From Streptacidiphilus fuscans (GTDB lineage Bacteria; Actinomycetota; Actinomycetes; Streptomycetales; Streptomycetaceae), in the NCBI RefSeq assembly GCF_015690355.1, contig NZ_JADPRT010000001.1:372001-436000 (forward strand): DNA of 64,000 nt. The letters are read 5' to 3'. The notes under the pieces were generated by a model. The model made no database searches. It was not told where the DNA came from and was given only the letters and a program-made list of their open reading frames with translations. Each line of letters begins with the position of its first letter. The first letter of the stretch is position 1. Positions 44,869 through 54,443 of the stretch are shown here, piece by piece. The position numbers and the translations under genes were made by a program.

Positions 44869-46686
44869 CTATTCCGGGGTCTGCGTGCAGATGGACTGCG
44901 ACCAGGGGGAGTCGCCGTAGGAGTTGTCGGCGCGGAGCCAGATGCAGATGTTGTCGCCCGAGTACTGGGAGTCGATGGTGTAGCTGCTCGCGTTCCCGAC
45001 GGGGATGACGCGGTCGGTCCGGTCGCTCCTGTTGCCCGCACCGTCGTTGGTGTACCGGATGTCGTAGCTGGTCGCGCCCGAGACGTGGTTCCAGCTCACC
45101 AGGATCGGGATCTGGGCGTAGCCCACGTAGAACCCCTGGAAGTAGGCGCTCCAGTGCGTCACCGTGCCGGGTGCGGAGCCGCTGGGCGGGCGCGTCGAGC
45201 CACCCGTGGAACCACCGGACGTGCCACCGGTGTTGCCGCCGGAACCGCCTCCGTTGGTGGCTCCGTTGGTACCGCCGGTGCCGGTGTTGCCGGACGTCGA
45301 CCCGCCGGTCGTCCCCGCCGACGCGCTGCCGGTCGAACCGCCGCCCGTCGAGCTCGGCTTCGCCGTCGGGCTCGTGCCCGACGAGGCCGACGCCGACGCG
45401 GACGCGTGGGACGACGGCGTGCCCGAGCCGCTCGCCGACGGCGACGCGGAGTTCGAGGTGCCCGTGGTCACCTGGACCGTGGTGCCGGAACCCTTCGGGT
45501 CCGGGCCGTTCGCAATGCTGAACGGGGAGAAATTGGGCAGCAGTGCCACCGTGGCGGTCGCACCCGCAGCAACGAGGATCGGGACGACCGTGAACAGCAC
45601 ACGCCTGCGGCGCCGGGGCTGCTCGGCCTGCGGCGCGCCGCCCAGCACGATCGGAGTGCCGCCGCTCGGAGCAGGAGACGCGGCGGGCGCAGCTGACACG
45701 GCCGGTGCGGCAGGCACCGCCTCCTCTGCCAGCGCCATCGTCGGCGCGTCCGTGCCGGCGAAGGCCGACCGCTGGGCCAGGACGCCCATGACCTCCTGCG
45801 GCCAACCGGGCTTCGGCGCACCGCACTTCTGCCGGCCCAGCTCGTACAGCCGCTCCGCACTGGGCCGCGCCTGCGGGTTCTTGTCCAGGCAGGCGGCGAC
45901 GACCTCCGCGAGCTCGGAGTTGAGCTCGCGAATCCGGGTCAGGTCGGGCTCGGTGTGGACGATGCGGTAGAGCAGGTCCACGCCCGAGCCGTCGCCGAAG
46001 GGAGGCTCCCCGGCCGCCGCGTAGGCGAGCATCGCGCCCAGCGCCCAGACGTCCGTCGCGCCGCTGAGGTTCTTGACCGCGTTGGCCTGCTCCGGCGACA
46101 TGTAGGCGGGGGTGCCCATCATCACGCCGGTGCGGGTCAACCGGCTCTGGTCGGCCGCGCGCGCCACGCCGAAGTCGATCAGGGTGACGCCCTGCTCGGT
46201 GAGCATCACGTTGGACGGCTTGAGGTCGCGGTGCACCATGTCCAGCGCGTGCACGGCCTTGAGCCCGGCCGCCGCCTCACGCAGCAGCAGCCACAGCATC
46301 GGGACCGACAGCGGACCGCCGTGCAGGTCGAGCGTCTGAGCGAGTGTCATGCCGGGGATGTACGCGGTGGCGAACCACGGGGGTCGGGCCTCGCGGTCGC
46401 TGGCCAGCAGCTCCGCGCTGACGTCCTTCGGGAGCCTGGCCAGGTTGTCCAGCTCGTGGCCGAAGTGCCGCAGGAAGTCCCCGTCCTCGGCGAAGGCGGG
46501 CAGCACCTGCTTGATCGCCGCGTATCTGCCGTCGACCACGCCCAGGTAGACCCGGCCCATGCCGCCGGAACCGAGCCGTCCCAGCAGCGGGATCGATCCG
46601 ACCTTCCGCGGGTCCTCGTCCCCGAGAGGTGTGGCCCCGCTCCCCGTAAGGTCGAATCGCTCCGACCCGTTCCCCGTTTCAGCCAC
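44869..46686 (-). CDS. Receptor-type Ser/Thr protein kinase with extracellular FN3-like domain
   Basis: 605 residues. The kinase domain covers about residues 30-290: GRLGSGGMGRVYLG, AAIKQV, HRDLKPSN, LIDFGVAR and MSPEQAN. After a Pro/Ala linker, a single transmembrane helix lies near 365-388 (RVLFTVVPILVAAGATATVA). A long Ser/Thr/Gly-rich stalk (to about 500) leads to a fibronectin-III-like extracellular domain with Trp/Tyr strands (FQGFYVGYAQIPILVSWNHV). It senses an external signal and phosphorylates cytoplasmic targets. GTG start. Confidence 0.9.
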   Translation of the reverse strand: MAETGNGSERFDLTGSGATPLGDEDPRKVGSIPLLGRLGSGGMGRVYLGVVDGRYAAIKQVLPAFAEDGDFLRHFGHELDNLARLPKDVSAELLASDREARPPWFATAYIPGMTLAQTLDLHGGPLSVPMLWLLLREAAAGLKAVHALDMVHRDLKPSNVMLTEQGVTLIDFGVARAADQSRLTRTGVMMGTPAYMSPEQANAVKNLSGATDVWALGAMLAYAAAGEPPFGDGSGVDLLYRIVHTEPDLTRIRELNSELAEVVAACLDKNPQARPSAERLYELGRQKCGAPKPGWPQEVMGVLAQRSAFAGTDAPTMALAEEAVPAAPAVSAAPAASPAPSGGTPIVLGGAPQAEQPRRRRRVLFTVVPILVAAGATATVALLPNFSPFSIANGPDPKGSGTTVQVTTGTSNSASPSASGSGTPSSHASASASASSGTSPTAKPSSTGGGSTGSASAGTTGGSTSGNTGTGGTNGATNGGGSGGNTGGTSGGSTGGSTRPPSGSAPGTVTHWSAYFQGFYVGYAQIPILVSWNHVSGATSYDIRYTNDGAGNRSDRTDRVIPVGNASSYTIDSQYSGDNICIWLRADNSYGDSPWSQSICTQTPE

Positions 46687-46895
46687 GCAACGTGCTCACA
46701 ATCCCGGAATGTCAACTGTTCCCGTAGGCCCCGCGAGTCTACGAGAAGATCGTCGGCAGTTCCGCATGCAGTGATCGGTGCGGCCGGTTCTCCATCCTCC
46801 CCACATATCTGACGCAGCGTCAAGAAGACGATCCCTGACCGGGACGGATATGCGGGCTGTCCCGGTATTCTGATGGTTCGTCAGGACCCGGTTCG

Positions 46896-48515
46896 TCAGG
46901 ACGCTGCGGGAGCCACCGCGTAGAGGCTGAGACCGTACGGCTCGGACGAGACCAGCCGCACGTCGCCGCTCAGGTCGGACGGCAGCGTGCCGGCGGGGAC
47001 GCCGATCCACCGCACGTGGTAGCGGCGCAGCGTCGCCAGCCGCTCGGCGTGCGTGGTGGCCGGGTTGAAGAAGGCCCAGGTCGCGTCGGAACGCGCGGTG
47101 CTGTCGGTGAGGAACACGTCCATGTACGCGGGCGCTACGGTCGGCATGCCGTGGGCGGGTGCGACGCGCAGCATGTAGTAGTCCTCGGTCATCAGCGTCC
47201 CCGTGGCGGCCGTGGTCTGCGCGGACGGGAAGTGCCAGGTCGACGCGTCCCACAGGGCGACGACGTGGACGCCCGCGTCCGTCAGCGGCGCCTGGAGGCC
47301 GGGCAGCGCGAAGGCGAGCACGCCCGCCTGCGTCCACAGCCCGACGGCCGCCGCCACCCCGGTGACCGCCAGCGCCACCGGGCGCAACAGCCGTGCGACA
47401 CCGGTGCGGGCGCTCTCCGACCGGGTGGGCAGCAGCTCGTAGGCGAGCGCGAGCTGCGCGGAGAGCATGACGGCGGGCAGGATCCGGCCCATCGCCCACT
47501 CGTGGGTGAGCCCACCGGCGGCGAAGAGGCCGAGCGAGGAGACGAAGAGCAGCGCCAGCGGATCCAGGCGGTCCCTGCGGAACCGCAGCGCGAGCGCCGG
47601 AACGCCCAGCAGCGCCAGGCCGTAGTGCCGCCCCATGGCCAGGTAGAGCGGCTGGTGGATCCGGTTGAGAGCGTCCGCGCTGCCGCCGAGCGCCCAGAAG
47701 TCGTAGTAGGGCCAGACGCTCACGACCACCGCGCAGACGACGACCGCGCCCGCCGCGTGCGCGAGCAGCCGCAGCCGGTCCGGCCGGGTGCGGGCCTTTC
47801 GCCACAGCGGGCCGCAGGCCATGGCCGCCAGGCCGAGCCCGGCGGCGATCCCGGTGAACTGGTGGATCAGCAGGATGACGCCGAGACAGGCGCCCATCGC
47901 GGACAACCACAGCCCCGGACGCGCACCCCCGTCGCGGGTGCTCCGGCGACGGCACCAGGCCCACAGGTTGAGCGTCAGCGCCAGGGCCGCCGTGCTGGGG
48001 TAACCCACGCCCAGCGCCAGGGAGTTGAGCGAAGGGAACCCGCTCCAGTCGAAGAGCTGCCAGCCCCACAGGCCGACCAGCAGCGCCATGGCGAGCGCGG
48101 GCGCGAGGAGGCGGTCGGTGAAGCAGCGGGTCAGCCGCACGACGCCGATCGCCAGCACGAGGACGAAGCAGGCGGCGCTGATGCTGACGACCGCGTGCGC
48201 CGACAGGCCGGTGAGCCGGCCGAACAGTCCCTGGGGGATCGTCAGCGGCGAGTAGTAGGGGCTCGATTCGGTCGTCCCGGTCAGCGGATCGACCGGTGCG
48301 CCCGGGGAAGCGGCGGCCCGCAGCGCCGTCGCCAGGTGCACGCCGAGGTCGCCGTCCCAGGGCAGCCGGACGCAGACGGGCAGAGCGAGCAGGAACACGC
48401 CCACGACCAGCAGCGCGTCCAGGGCCTGCCCCCGGCGTATGCGCAGGCGGCGGCCCGCGTCACTTCCGGTTGCACCTGCGGCGCGGGGGACCGAGCCGGT
48501 GACTGACGTCGTCAT
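46896..48515 (-). CDS. Polytopic membrane protein, possibly a glycosyltransferase of GT-C type
   Basis: 539 residues with about ten to twelve hydrophobic helices, starting with ALDALLVVGVFLLALPVCVR. The first loop holds RLPWDGDLGVHL, an acidic segment in the place where GT-C enzymes keep a catalytic Asp. The last 130 residues are soluble and extracytoplasmic. No specific family could be named; a lipid-linked sugar transferase is one possibility. ATG 48515. It is divergent from nothing close and ends before the kinase gene. Confidence 0.7.
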   Translation of the reverse strand: MTTSVTGSVPRAAGATGSDAGRRLRIRRGQALDALLVVGVFLLALPVCVRLPWDGDLGVHLATALRAAASPGAPVDPLTGTTESSPYYSPLTIPQGLFGRLTGLSAHAVVSISAACFVLVLAIGVVRLTRCFTDRLLAPALAMALLVGLWGWQLFDWSGFPSLNSLALGVGYPSTAALALTLNLWAWCRRRSTRDGGARPGLWLSAMGACLGVILLIHQFTGIAAGLGLAAMACGPLWRKARTRPDRLRLLAHAAGAVVVCAVVVSVWPYYDFWALGGSADALNRIHQPLYLAMGRHYGLALLGVPALALRFRRDRLDPLALLFVSSLGLFAAGGLTHEWAMGRILPAVMLSAQLALAYELLPTRSESARTGVARLLRPVALAVTGVAAAVGLWTQAGVLAFALPGLQAPLTDAGVHVVALWDASTWHFPSAQTTAATGTLMTEDYYMLRVAPAHGMPTVAPAYMDVFLTDSTARSDATWAFFNPATTHAERLATLRRYHVRWIGVPAGTLPSDLSGDVRLVSSEPYGLSLYAVAPAAS

Positions 48516-48672
48516 GTGGGGGACACTCCGCCGCGATCCGATCAAGGGGACACGGCAGCTTGGCACACCTACCTGTGGGCGTTCCACGGGAACCCGACCT
48601 TGGGCTTTCCACTGGGTGAACTCGCGATGCGCGCCCCGTGCGCGCCCCCGTGCGCGCCCTGGTCACGGCGCG

Positions 48673-49476
48673 TCAGGAGTGCGGTCCGCCACGGCCGAGC
48701 GTCTGCTCCGGGGTCGCGCCGGGACGCGTCCACTGCGGTACCGGTCGGCTGGTCGGGGCCCAGTCGGCGTTCCCGTCGGCGTCGGACCGCCAGTACCAGC
48801 AGGCGTGGTTGCCTTCGAGCCAGCCTTCGGGCTTGTCCTCCCAGGTCTCGCCGCGACCGTAGGGGGTCATGTCGAGCAGTCCGAGTGACGGGTTCGCCGG
48901 CTCGTTGCCGCGTCCCGTCGTGGAGTAGGTGAGGAAGGTGCGGTCGCCGTCGTGCAGGAAGCTGGTGAGGTAGCCCATGTCCCCGCCGACCGGCTCCGGC
49001 AGGCCGCGCACCGAGTACCACGGCTGGGTGTAGCCCATGAACTCGGTGAAGGCGGCGACCTCCTCCCAGGGGCCCGTGGTCAGCAGCGCGAACGAGACGC
49101 CGCGTTCGTTGAGGTAAACGGCGTCCCTGAGGTGCCAGGCCGTGGTGGTGCAGCCCTCGCACTGTCCCTGGTGCGGTGCGCCGTCGTACCACATGTGCTT
49201 GTAGACGAGGAGCTCGTCGCGGCCCTGGAAGAGGTCCAGGAACGGGACCGGACCGTCCGGTCCGACGACCTCGACGGATCCGTCGAACTCCACCATCGGC
49301 AGCCGTCGGCGTGCTGCGGCGATGGCGTCGCCCTCGTGGGTGTGTGCCTTCTCGCGGAGCAGCAGCTCGTCCCGCGCGGCCCGCCAGGTGGCCAGGTCCA
49401 CGACGGGCGGACGGCCCGGCGTGTTCGGCTCGCGCGGCTCACGCGGTGGGTTCGGCGTGTTCGGTGCGGACGTCAT
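48673..49476 (-). CDS. DUF899 thioredoxin-like protein
   Basis: 267 residues. Typical DUF899 features: VDLATWRAARDELLLREKAH near residues 26-45, then KHMWYDGAPHQGQCEGCTTT with the redox-like Cys106-x-x-Cys109, and SFLHDGDRTFLTYSTTGRG later. A role in oxidative chemistry is suspected for the family but unproven. ATG 49476 has GGAGGA upstream. It is divergent from the AhpD-like gene. Confidence 0.85.
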   Translation of the reverse strand: MTSAPNTPNPPREPREPNTPGRPPVVDLATWRAARDELLLREKAHTHEGDAIAAARRRLPMVEFDGSVEVVGPDGPVPFLDLFQGRDELLVYKHMWYDGAPHQGQCEGCTTTAWHLRDAVYLNERGVSFALLTTGPWEEVAAFTEFMGYTQPWYSVRGLPEPVGGDMGYLTSFLHDGDRTFLTYSTTGRGNEPANPSLGLLDMTPYGRGETWEDKPEGWLEGNHACWYWRSDADGNADWAPTSRPVPQWTRPGATPEQTLGRGGPHS

Positions 49477-49586
49477 GGTGTCCTCCGTGGTGAACGGATC
49501 CCCGACCCGGCCAAGCCTGCCCGCCCGACCACCGCAGAACAACCGGACACGCCCACCACGGCGCGCAGTGAGGTCACAGCCGCGCA

Positions 49587-49613
49587 TGTCACAGGACGCC
49601 GGGCTACCTCGTC
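49587..49613 (+). promoter_or_regulatory. ECF41-type sigma factor promoter
   Basis: TGTCACA (49587-49593), exactly 16 bases, then CGTC (49610-49613). This is the published ECF41 consensus spacing and sequence. It lies directly before the AhpD-like gene, which is followed by the ECF41 sigma gene. Confidence 0.85.
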
Positions 49614-49629
49614 TCAAGGGGTGTAGCCG

Positions 49630-50130
49630 ATGACGAGCACGGAGGAGCACCCGATGGAACCGCGTCTCAACTTCCTCGCCCAGCCGACCGCGGGCAAGGC
49701 ACTCAAGCACCTGATGACGGCGGGCGCGCTGCTGCGGGAGTCGGCGCTCCCCGCCGCCACGCAGGAACTGGTCTCGCTGCGCGTCAGCCAGATCAACGGC
49801 TGTGCTGCCTGCATCGACATGCACACCAAGGAGGCCACCGCCGCCGGCGAGACCGCGCTGCGGCTGCACCTGGTCGCCGCCTGGCGCGAGGCGACCGTCT
49901 TCACCGAGGCCGAACGCGCCGCGCTGGCCCTGGCCGAGCAGGGGACGCGTACGGCGGACGCGGGCGAGGGCGTCAGCGACGAGGTCTGGGAGCAGGCCGC
50001 CAAGCACTACGACGAGGAGCAGCTCACCGCGTTGGTGCTGCTGGTCGGCTTCATGAACCTGGCCAACCGCATGAACATCATCACCCGCCAGCCCGCCGGC
50101 GACTACCAGCCCGGACAGTTGCAGCACTGA
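49630..50130 (+). CDS. AhpD/carboxymuconolactone-decarboxylase-like peroxidase
   Basis: 166 residues. The AhpD-like core has Cys58-x-x-Cys61 and His65 (NGCAACIDMHTKEA), the redox pair and proton relay of the alkylhydroperoxidase family. It lies under an ECF41 promoter and is followed by the ECF41 sigma factor, the classical target arrangement. The start may be ATG 49630 or ATG 49654; the former lies close to the promoter (17 bases after CGTC). Confidence 0.85.
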   Translation: MTSTEEHPMEPRLNFLAQPTAGKALKHLMTAGALLRESALPAATQELVSLRVSQINGCAACIDMHTKEATAAGETALRLHLVAAWREATVFTEAERAALALAEQGTRTADAGEGVSDEVWEQAAKHYDEEQLTALVLLVGFMNLANRMNIITRQPAGDYQPGQLQH

Positions 50131-50146
50131 TCGATGTGCACGGGGC

Positions 50147-50213
50147 ATGATCCGGTGGAGGATCACCGGATCACCGGATCGCCGGTTCAGGAGAATCACC
50201 GGTTCAGGGGAGA
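50147..50213 (+). repeat. Imperfect tandem repeats before the sigma factor gene
   Basis: Units of ATCACCGG (four copies with variants such as ATCGCCGG) and GGTTCAGG occur between 50147 and 50213, just ahead of the sigma gene and its GGAGAGGAACGG ribosome binding site. Confidence 0.6.
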
Positions 50214-50222
50214 GGAACGGAT

Positions 50223-51155
50223 ATGAACGACGCGGACCGGGTCAAGGAGTTCGAGGCGCTGCGCCCTCTCCTCTTCTCGATCTCCTACCGGATCCTCGGC
50301 AGCGTGGGGGAGGCCGAGGACGCGGTACAGGAGACCTGGTTGCGCTTCGCCGCGTCGACCACCCGGCCCGCCTCGACCAAGGCCTACCTCTCGGCCGCCG
50401 TCACGCGGCTCTCGATCGACGTGCTGCGGTCGGCGCGCGTCCGGCGCGAGGAGTACGTCGGGCCGTGGTTCCCCGAACCGCTGCTCGCCGACCCGTACGA
50501 GGACCCGGAGCGCGCGGTGGAGCTGGCGGACTCATTGTCGACGGCCGCGCTGGTCCTGCTGGAGCGGCTCAGTCCGCTGGAGCGCGCGGTCTTCGTGCTC
50601 CGGGACGTGTTCGGCTTCGAGTTCCCGGAGATCGCCGCGGCGGTCGAGCGCACGGAGGCGGCGTGCCGCCAACTCCTGGTCCGCGCAAGGCGGCACATGC
50701 AGGCAGGGACACCGCGCTTCGAGGCGGACCGGACGGAACGTCAACAGCTGGCCGCACGCTTCTTCGACGCGCTGAAGGACGGCGACGTGGACGGACTCCA
50801 GCAGCTGCTGGCCGCCGACGTGCAGCTCGTCGGGGACAGCGGCGGCAAGGCGCCCCGACTGGCCAAGACTGTCCTGGGCGCGTCGAACGTGGCCCGACTG
50901 CTCGGGGCGGTCTACCCCGCGCTGCTCGGCATCGACGTGACGTGCGAACCGCACGATCTCAACGGCGAGCCGGGCGCGATCTTCCACGACCGCGACGGCA
51001 AGGTGCTGCAGACGCTGGTCCTTGACATCGCCGACGGGCGCATCCAGGCCATCCGCGCGGTCGCCAACCCCGACAAGCTCGCCCACCTCGGCCCGGTCGC
51101 CGACGCCTGGGCGCTCGACCGCGAGTTCCGCGCGTCACGCCGCTCCGGGCGCTGA
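50223..51155 (+). CDS. ECF41-family RNA polymerase sigma factor (SigJ type)
   Basis: 310 residues. Sigma region 2 is SYRILGSVGEAEDAVQETWL, and region 4 follows at about 115-165. The linker has the ECF41 hallmark WFPEPL (82-87). The SnoaL-like C-terminal extension carries the D-x-G-G-K and NPDKL (282-286) motifs that modulate activity in cis. It lacks a cognate anti-sigma gene. It should drive the promoter at 49587-49613. Confidence 0.9.
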   Translation: MNDADRVKEFEALRPLLFSISYRILGSVGEAEDAVQETWLRFAASTTRPASTKAYLSAAVTRLSIDVLRSARVRREEYVGPWFPEPLLADPYEDPERAVELADSLSTAALVLLERLSPLERAVFVLRDVFGFEFPEIAAAVERTEAACRQLLVRARRHMQAGTPRFEADRTERQQLAARFFDALKDGDVDGLQQLLAADVQLVGDSGGKAPRLAKTVLGASNVARLLGAVYPALLGIDVTCEPHDLNGEPGAIFHDRDGKVLQTLVLDIADGRIQAIRAVANPDKLAHLGPVADAWALDREFRASRRSGR

Positions 51156-51167
51156 GCTCGCGTCTGC

Positions 51168-51698
51168 TCAGCTCCGCTCGGCGACGGCCCGGGCGCAGGA
51201 CATGGGGTCGGCGTGGGTGGTGTCCACGACCAGGTCGTAGTCGACGCCCTGGTGGACCGTCTCGGCCTGGAGCGCGGCCATTCCCGCCGCCCGGTCGCCG
51301 CGGGCGGCCTCGCGGGCCGCGGCGACCGCGCTGTCGCAGCGCACGCCGACCCAGAGGACGTCCAGTCCGACAAGCGCCTTGCGCCAGCGTCGTTGCGACG
51401 CCGCCTGACCGAGGAAGACGTCGTCGACCACCACCCGCGCCCCCGCGCGGGCCATCGCGCCGACGCCCTCCCGCCAGGCCGCCTCCAGCGCGTCGAACTC
51501 GGCCCCGACGTTCACGGTGCCGTCGTCGGCGATGTCGATGCCGGTGTCGGATCCCTGCATGGACACGGGCAGCGCCCCGATGAAGGTGTCGACGCTGAGG
51601 GAGAGCCAGCGGTCGGGCAGGATCTCCTGCAGACACCGGGAGATGCTGGACTTGCCGGAGCTGGAGCCGCCGTTGAGGACGATCACGTGAATGGTCAC
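51168..51698 (-). CDS. Chloramphenicol phosphotransferase-like protein
   Basis: 176 residues. The P-loop [10 protein letters not shown] has Lys16 and serines for nucleotide binding. DTFIGALP and DDVFLG fit the CPT family, whose founder phosphorylates chloramphenicol in the producing organism. Other members have unknown substrates, so a resistance role is unproven. ATG at 51698. It follows the GNAT gene with a 4-base gap on the same strand. Confidence 0.8.
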   Translation of the reverse strand: MTIHVIVLNGGSSSGKSSISRCLQEILPDRWLSLSVDTFIGALPVSMQGSDTGIDIADDGTVNVGAEFDALEAAWREGVGAMARAGARVVVDDVFLGQAASQRRWRKALVGLDVLWVGVRCDSAVAAAREAARGDRAAGMAALQAETVHQGVDYDLVVDTTHADPMSCARAVAERS

Positions 51699-51702
51699 CG
51701 GG

Positions 51703-52176
51703 TCACCTCGGCGTTGTCGGGGCCGTCGGAGGGGCTTGCCCCGGCTCGCGCAGCATGAAGACGTCGACCGGGTCCTCGGTGTCGACGCGGAAGCCGTGGC
51801 GCTCGTACAACCGGCGTGCCGGGCTGCCCTGCAGGACGTTCAGCCGTACCCGCGCGCCGGTCCGGTCGCAGGCGTCCAGCAGGACGCGCAGCACGCCGGA
51901 GCCGATGCCCCGGCCGTGCAGCCGTGGCGCCAGGTAGAAGTGCTCCAGCCAGTGCGCGTCGGCGGCGGGCCGCAGCGCCACACAGCCTGCGAAGTCGCCG
52001 TCCACCTCGACGATCCGCGTGCACGAGGGGTCGAAACCCTCGCGCAGGCGCTGCCGGACCCGGCGGGCGTCGTAGCGGCCGAGCCGCTCCAGGTCGCCCC
52101 TGAGTACGACCGCGCGCAGCTCGGCGACCTGTTCGACGTCGGTCGCCGACGCGTTCCGTAGCTTCCAGGCGTCCAT
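51703..52176 (-). CDS. GNAT-family N-acetyltransferase
   Basis: 157 residues. The acetyl-CoA-binding loop is [16 protein letters not shown] (R/Q-x-x-G-x-G/A). [12 protein letters not shown] is the family motif B. It acetylates an unknown amine. The start is ATG 52176. It is coupled with the CPT-like gene, which suggests a two-gene modification unit. Confidence 0.85.
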   Translation of the reverse strand: MDAWKLRNASATDVEQVAELRAVVLRGDLERLGRYDARRVRQRLREGFDPSCTRIVEVDGDFAGCVALRPAADAHWLEHFYLAPRLHGRGIGSGVLRVLLDACDRTGARVRLNVLQGSPARRLYERHGFRVDTEDPVDVFMLREPGQAPPTAPTTPR

Positions 52177-52707
52177 GATCGGGATTCTAAGGGAGCCTGC
52201 TCGCACGCTGTCCGTCTTGACCTGTTTGTTCCTCAATTCCCGCTCGGCGCCCGTGTGATGGCAGTGCGTAAGTTGAGCAGGGTGGGCTCAAGGCATGCTC
52301 CGTGCGCGATTTCTTCACCAAACCCACCCCTGAGCTGCCCGGATGCCGTGGGCTCGGTGCACCCCCGTCCCGCGGGAGTGCCAGGCCGGGCCCCACGGGT
52401 GGGGGTCGAGTGCCAGGGGGCTCCGGTAAACCCGTTCTGAGCTGGTCATTTGGCGCCCCGCGCGGCCTTCGTGCGCGATCTTCCGTGGTGCGGAACTCGC
52501 GCCCCCGTATCGCGGACTGAGACGCGAGGGCCTTCCGGAATTAGCCGCAGCCGACGGATCGACAGGCGAATCAACCTGCGGTGCTGTCGCGTTGACGGGC
52601 CCTTAGCGGCACCGAGTGGAATGCGGAATCATCCATATGATGTGATGGTCAGGTCCTTCGAACTGATTGTCTGACGCGCAAGCTGCTGCGCTGAACTGTG
52701 GGGTTAC
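52177..52707. promoter_or_regulatory. Intergenic region upstream of the conservon
   Basis: About 530 bases without a supported gene. Several small frames are open by chance. It must hold the divergent promoters of the GNAT gene and the conservon. Confidence 0.5.
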
Positions 52708-54036
52708 GTGTCCACACTGAACGCCCCTGCGGCTCTGGCTGCTGCCGCTGCTGTGGTCGCGGTCATCCTGCTCCTGGTCCTCCTGGTCGTGCAGATGCGC
52801 ACCCGCAGAGCCCGTCGCCGTGGACAGGCCGCCCGTAACGCGGCCATGGACAAGATGCGGCGTGCCTACGACGACCTGGACCGGGCGTACGCGCAGTTGC
52901 AGCAGAACAACGTGCGGCTCGTGCAGGAGTTGGACGACGCCTCCCAGGAGCTCCGCCGCAGCCGGACCGAGGGCGGCGAAGTGCTGGCCAACCTCGCGCT
53001 GCGCTCCCTGGTCCTGGTGGAGCGCCAGCTCGGCAGCCTGGAGGGCCTGGAGGCGCGCGAGTCGGACTCGGTCCGGCTGGAGCAGCTCTACCAGCTCGAC
53101 CACCTCGCCACCCGGATGCGCCGCAACAGCGAGAACATGCTGCTGCTCGCCGGCAGTGGCGACCAGCAGCGACCCGGCCGCCCCGGCGCGCCCGCCCAGC
53201 TGCTGGACGTGCTGCGCGCCGCCCTCTCCGAGATCGAGCGCTTCGAGCGCGTGCACCTGACGGCCCTTCCGCCCGTTCTCGTCCGCGGTGAGGTCGCCGA
53301 CGACCTCAGCCATGTCTTCGCCGAACTCCTCGACAACGGCACCGCGTTCTCCCCGCCCACCGAGGCGGTCACGGTCACCGCCTGGCACCTGGACAGCGGC
53401 GAGGTGATGGTCTCCGTCGCCGACCGCGGCATCGGCATGACCGACACGATGCTGCGTCAGGTCAACCACACCCTCGCCGACCACGGCGACAGCGAGGAGA
53501 TCGGCCACGGCAGCGGCCGCTCCCTCGGCCTGCGCGTCGTCACGCTGCTGGCCCGCCGTCTCGGCCTGCGGATCCAACTGCGCACCAGCGCCAGCGGCGA
53601 CGGGACCACCGCGCTGGTCGCCGTGCCCGCCGCGCTGTTGGCCGACCCCGCCGAGGCGCACCACCAGGCCGCGACGGGAGGGATGGAGCAGATCCCGCCC
53701 GGACGCCCGGTCCCGGAGGACGCCCAGGCCGCCACCTACCGACAGGGAGGCCCGATGCTCGCCGCTGTCCCCAACGCCCGACACGGCCAGGGTGCCGGTC
53801 CCGCCAGCACGACCGCCGCGCCGAGCACGACCACGACGTCCGCCAGCGGGCTGCCCAAGCGCGTCCCCGGTGAGAGCGGACAGCTGGCGCAGGCCAACGA
53901 CCCGAGCCCCCAGCCCGCCACTCGTCCTCCCCGGGACGCCGGCTCCGCAGCCGAAGAGCTCCGCCGCCGCCTCGGCGGCTTCCAGAACGGACTGCGCGAG
54001 GCCGCAGCCCCGCGCGAGGAGGACAACAAGGCATGA
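52708..54036 (+). CDS. cvnA: Conservon histidine-kinase-like sensor CvnA
   Basis: 442 residues. One N-terminal transmembrane helix (residues about 6-30) is followed by a basic stretch and a coiled coil. QLDHLATRMRRNSENMLLLA is the conserved dimerisation region, and the ATPase domain has ELLDNGTAFSPP, DRGIGM and GSGRSLGL. The C-terminal 130 residues are Pro/Ala-rich and disordered. Its signal and kinase activity are unknown. The GTG start lies at the end of the upstream gap. It overlaps cvnB by ATGA. Confidence 0.9.
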   Translation: MSTLNAPAALAAAAAVVAVILLLVLLVVQMRTRRARRRGQAARNAAMDKMRRAYDDLDRAYAQLQQNNVRLVQELDDASQELRRSRTEGGEVLANLALRSLVLVERQLGSLEGLEARESDSVRLEQLYQLDHLATRMRRNSENMLLLAGSGDQQRPGRPGAPAQLLDVLRAALSEIERFERVHLTALPPVLVRGEVADDLSHVFAELLDNGTAFSPPTEAVTVTAWHLDSGEVMVSVADRGIGMTDTMLRQVNHTLADHGDSEEIGHGSGRSLGLRVVTLLARRLGLRIQLRTSASGDGTTALVAVPAALLADPAEAHHQAATGGMEQIPPGRPVPEDAQAATYRQGGPMLAAVPNARHGQGAGPASTTAAPSTTTTSASGLPKRVPGESGQLAQANDPSPQPATRPPRDAGSAAEELRRRLGGFQNGLREAAAPREEDNKA

Positions 54037-54443
54037 CCCAGGCGACCCCGCAGCAGCGCTTGCGCTGGCTGCTCGGTGATGTGCTGATCAGCACACCCGG
54101 CCTGCGCGCGCTGGCTCTGGTCTCGACGGACGGCCTGCCCCTCGTGGCCGTCGACGAGCACTGTCCGGTGGAGGAGCTGGCGACCTTCGTCGCCGGGATC
54201 AACGGGCTGGCGAGCGGACTGACGCACCTCCTCCAACTCGGCAGGCTCAAGCGGACCGTGGTCACGCTGGACGAGGGCACGATCATCCTCATGGCCGTCG
54301 ACCGGACGGCGTGCCTGGCCGCCTACACCTCACCCGACTGCGACCTGAGCGTCGTGGCCTTCCAGATGGCCCGGCTGGTCGACCAGGCCGGTCATGTCCT
54401 CACCGCGCACGTCCGTACCGAGGTCCAGGAGGCGATCCGGTGA
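54033..54443 (+). CDS. cvnB: Conservon roadblock/LC7 protein CvnB
   Basis: 136 residues. The roadblock/LC7 fold starts LRWLLGDVLISTPGLRALAL. It probably acts as scaffold or GTPase regulator for CvnD. It overlaps cvnA and cvnC by four bases each. Confidence 0.9.
   Translation: MTQATPQQRLRWLLGDVLISTPGLRALALVSTDGLPLVAVDEHCPVEELATFVAGINGLASGLTHLLQLGRLKRTVVTLDEGTIILMAVDRTACLAAYTSPDCDLSVVAFQMARLVDQAGHVLTAHVRTEVQEAIR

Noticed and set aside
48673..50199. 508-codon minus-strand extension of the DUF899 gene
   Set aside because: The extra part is antisense to the AhpD-like gene, and a strong ribosome binding site supports the start at 49476.
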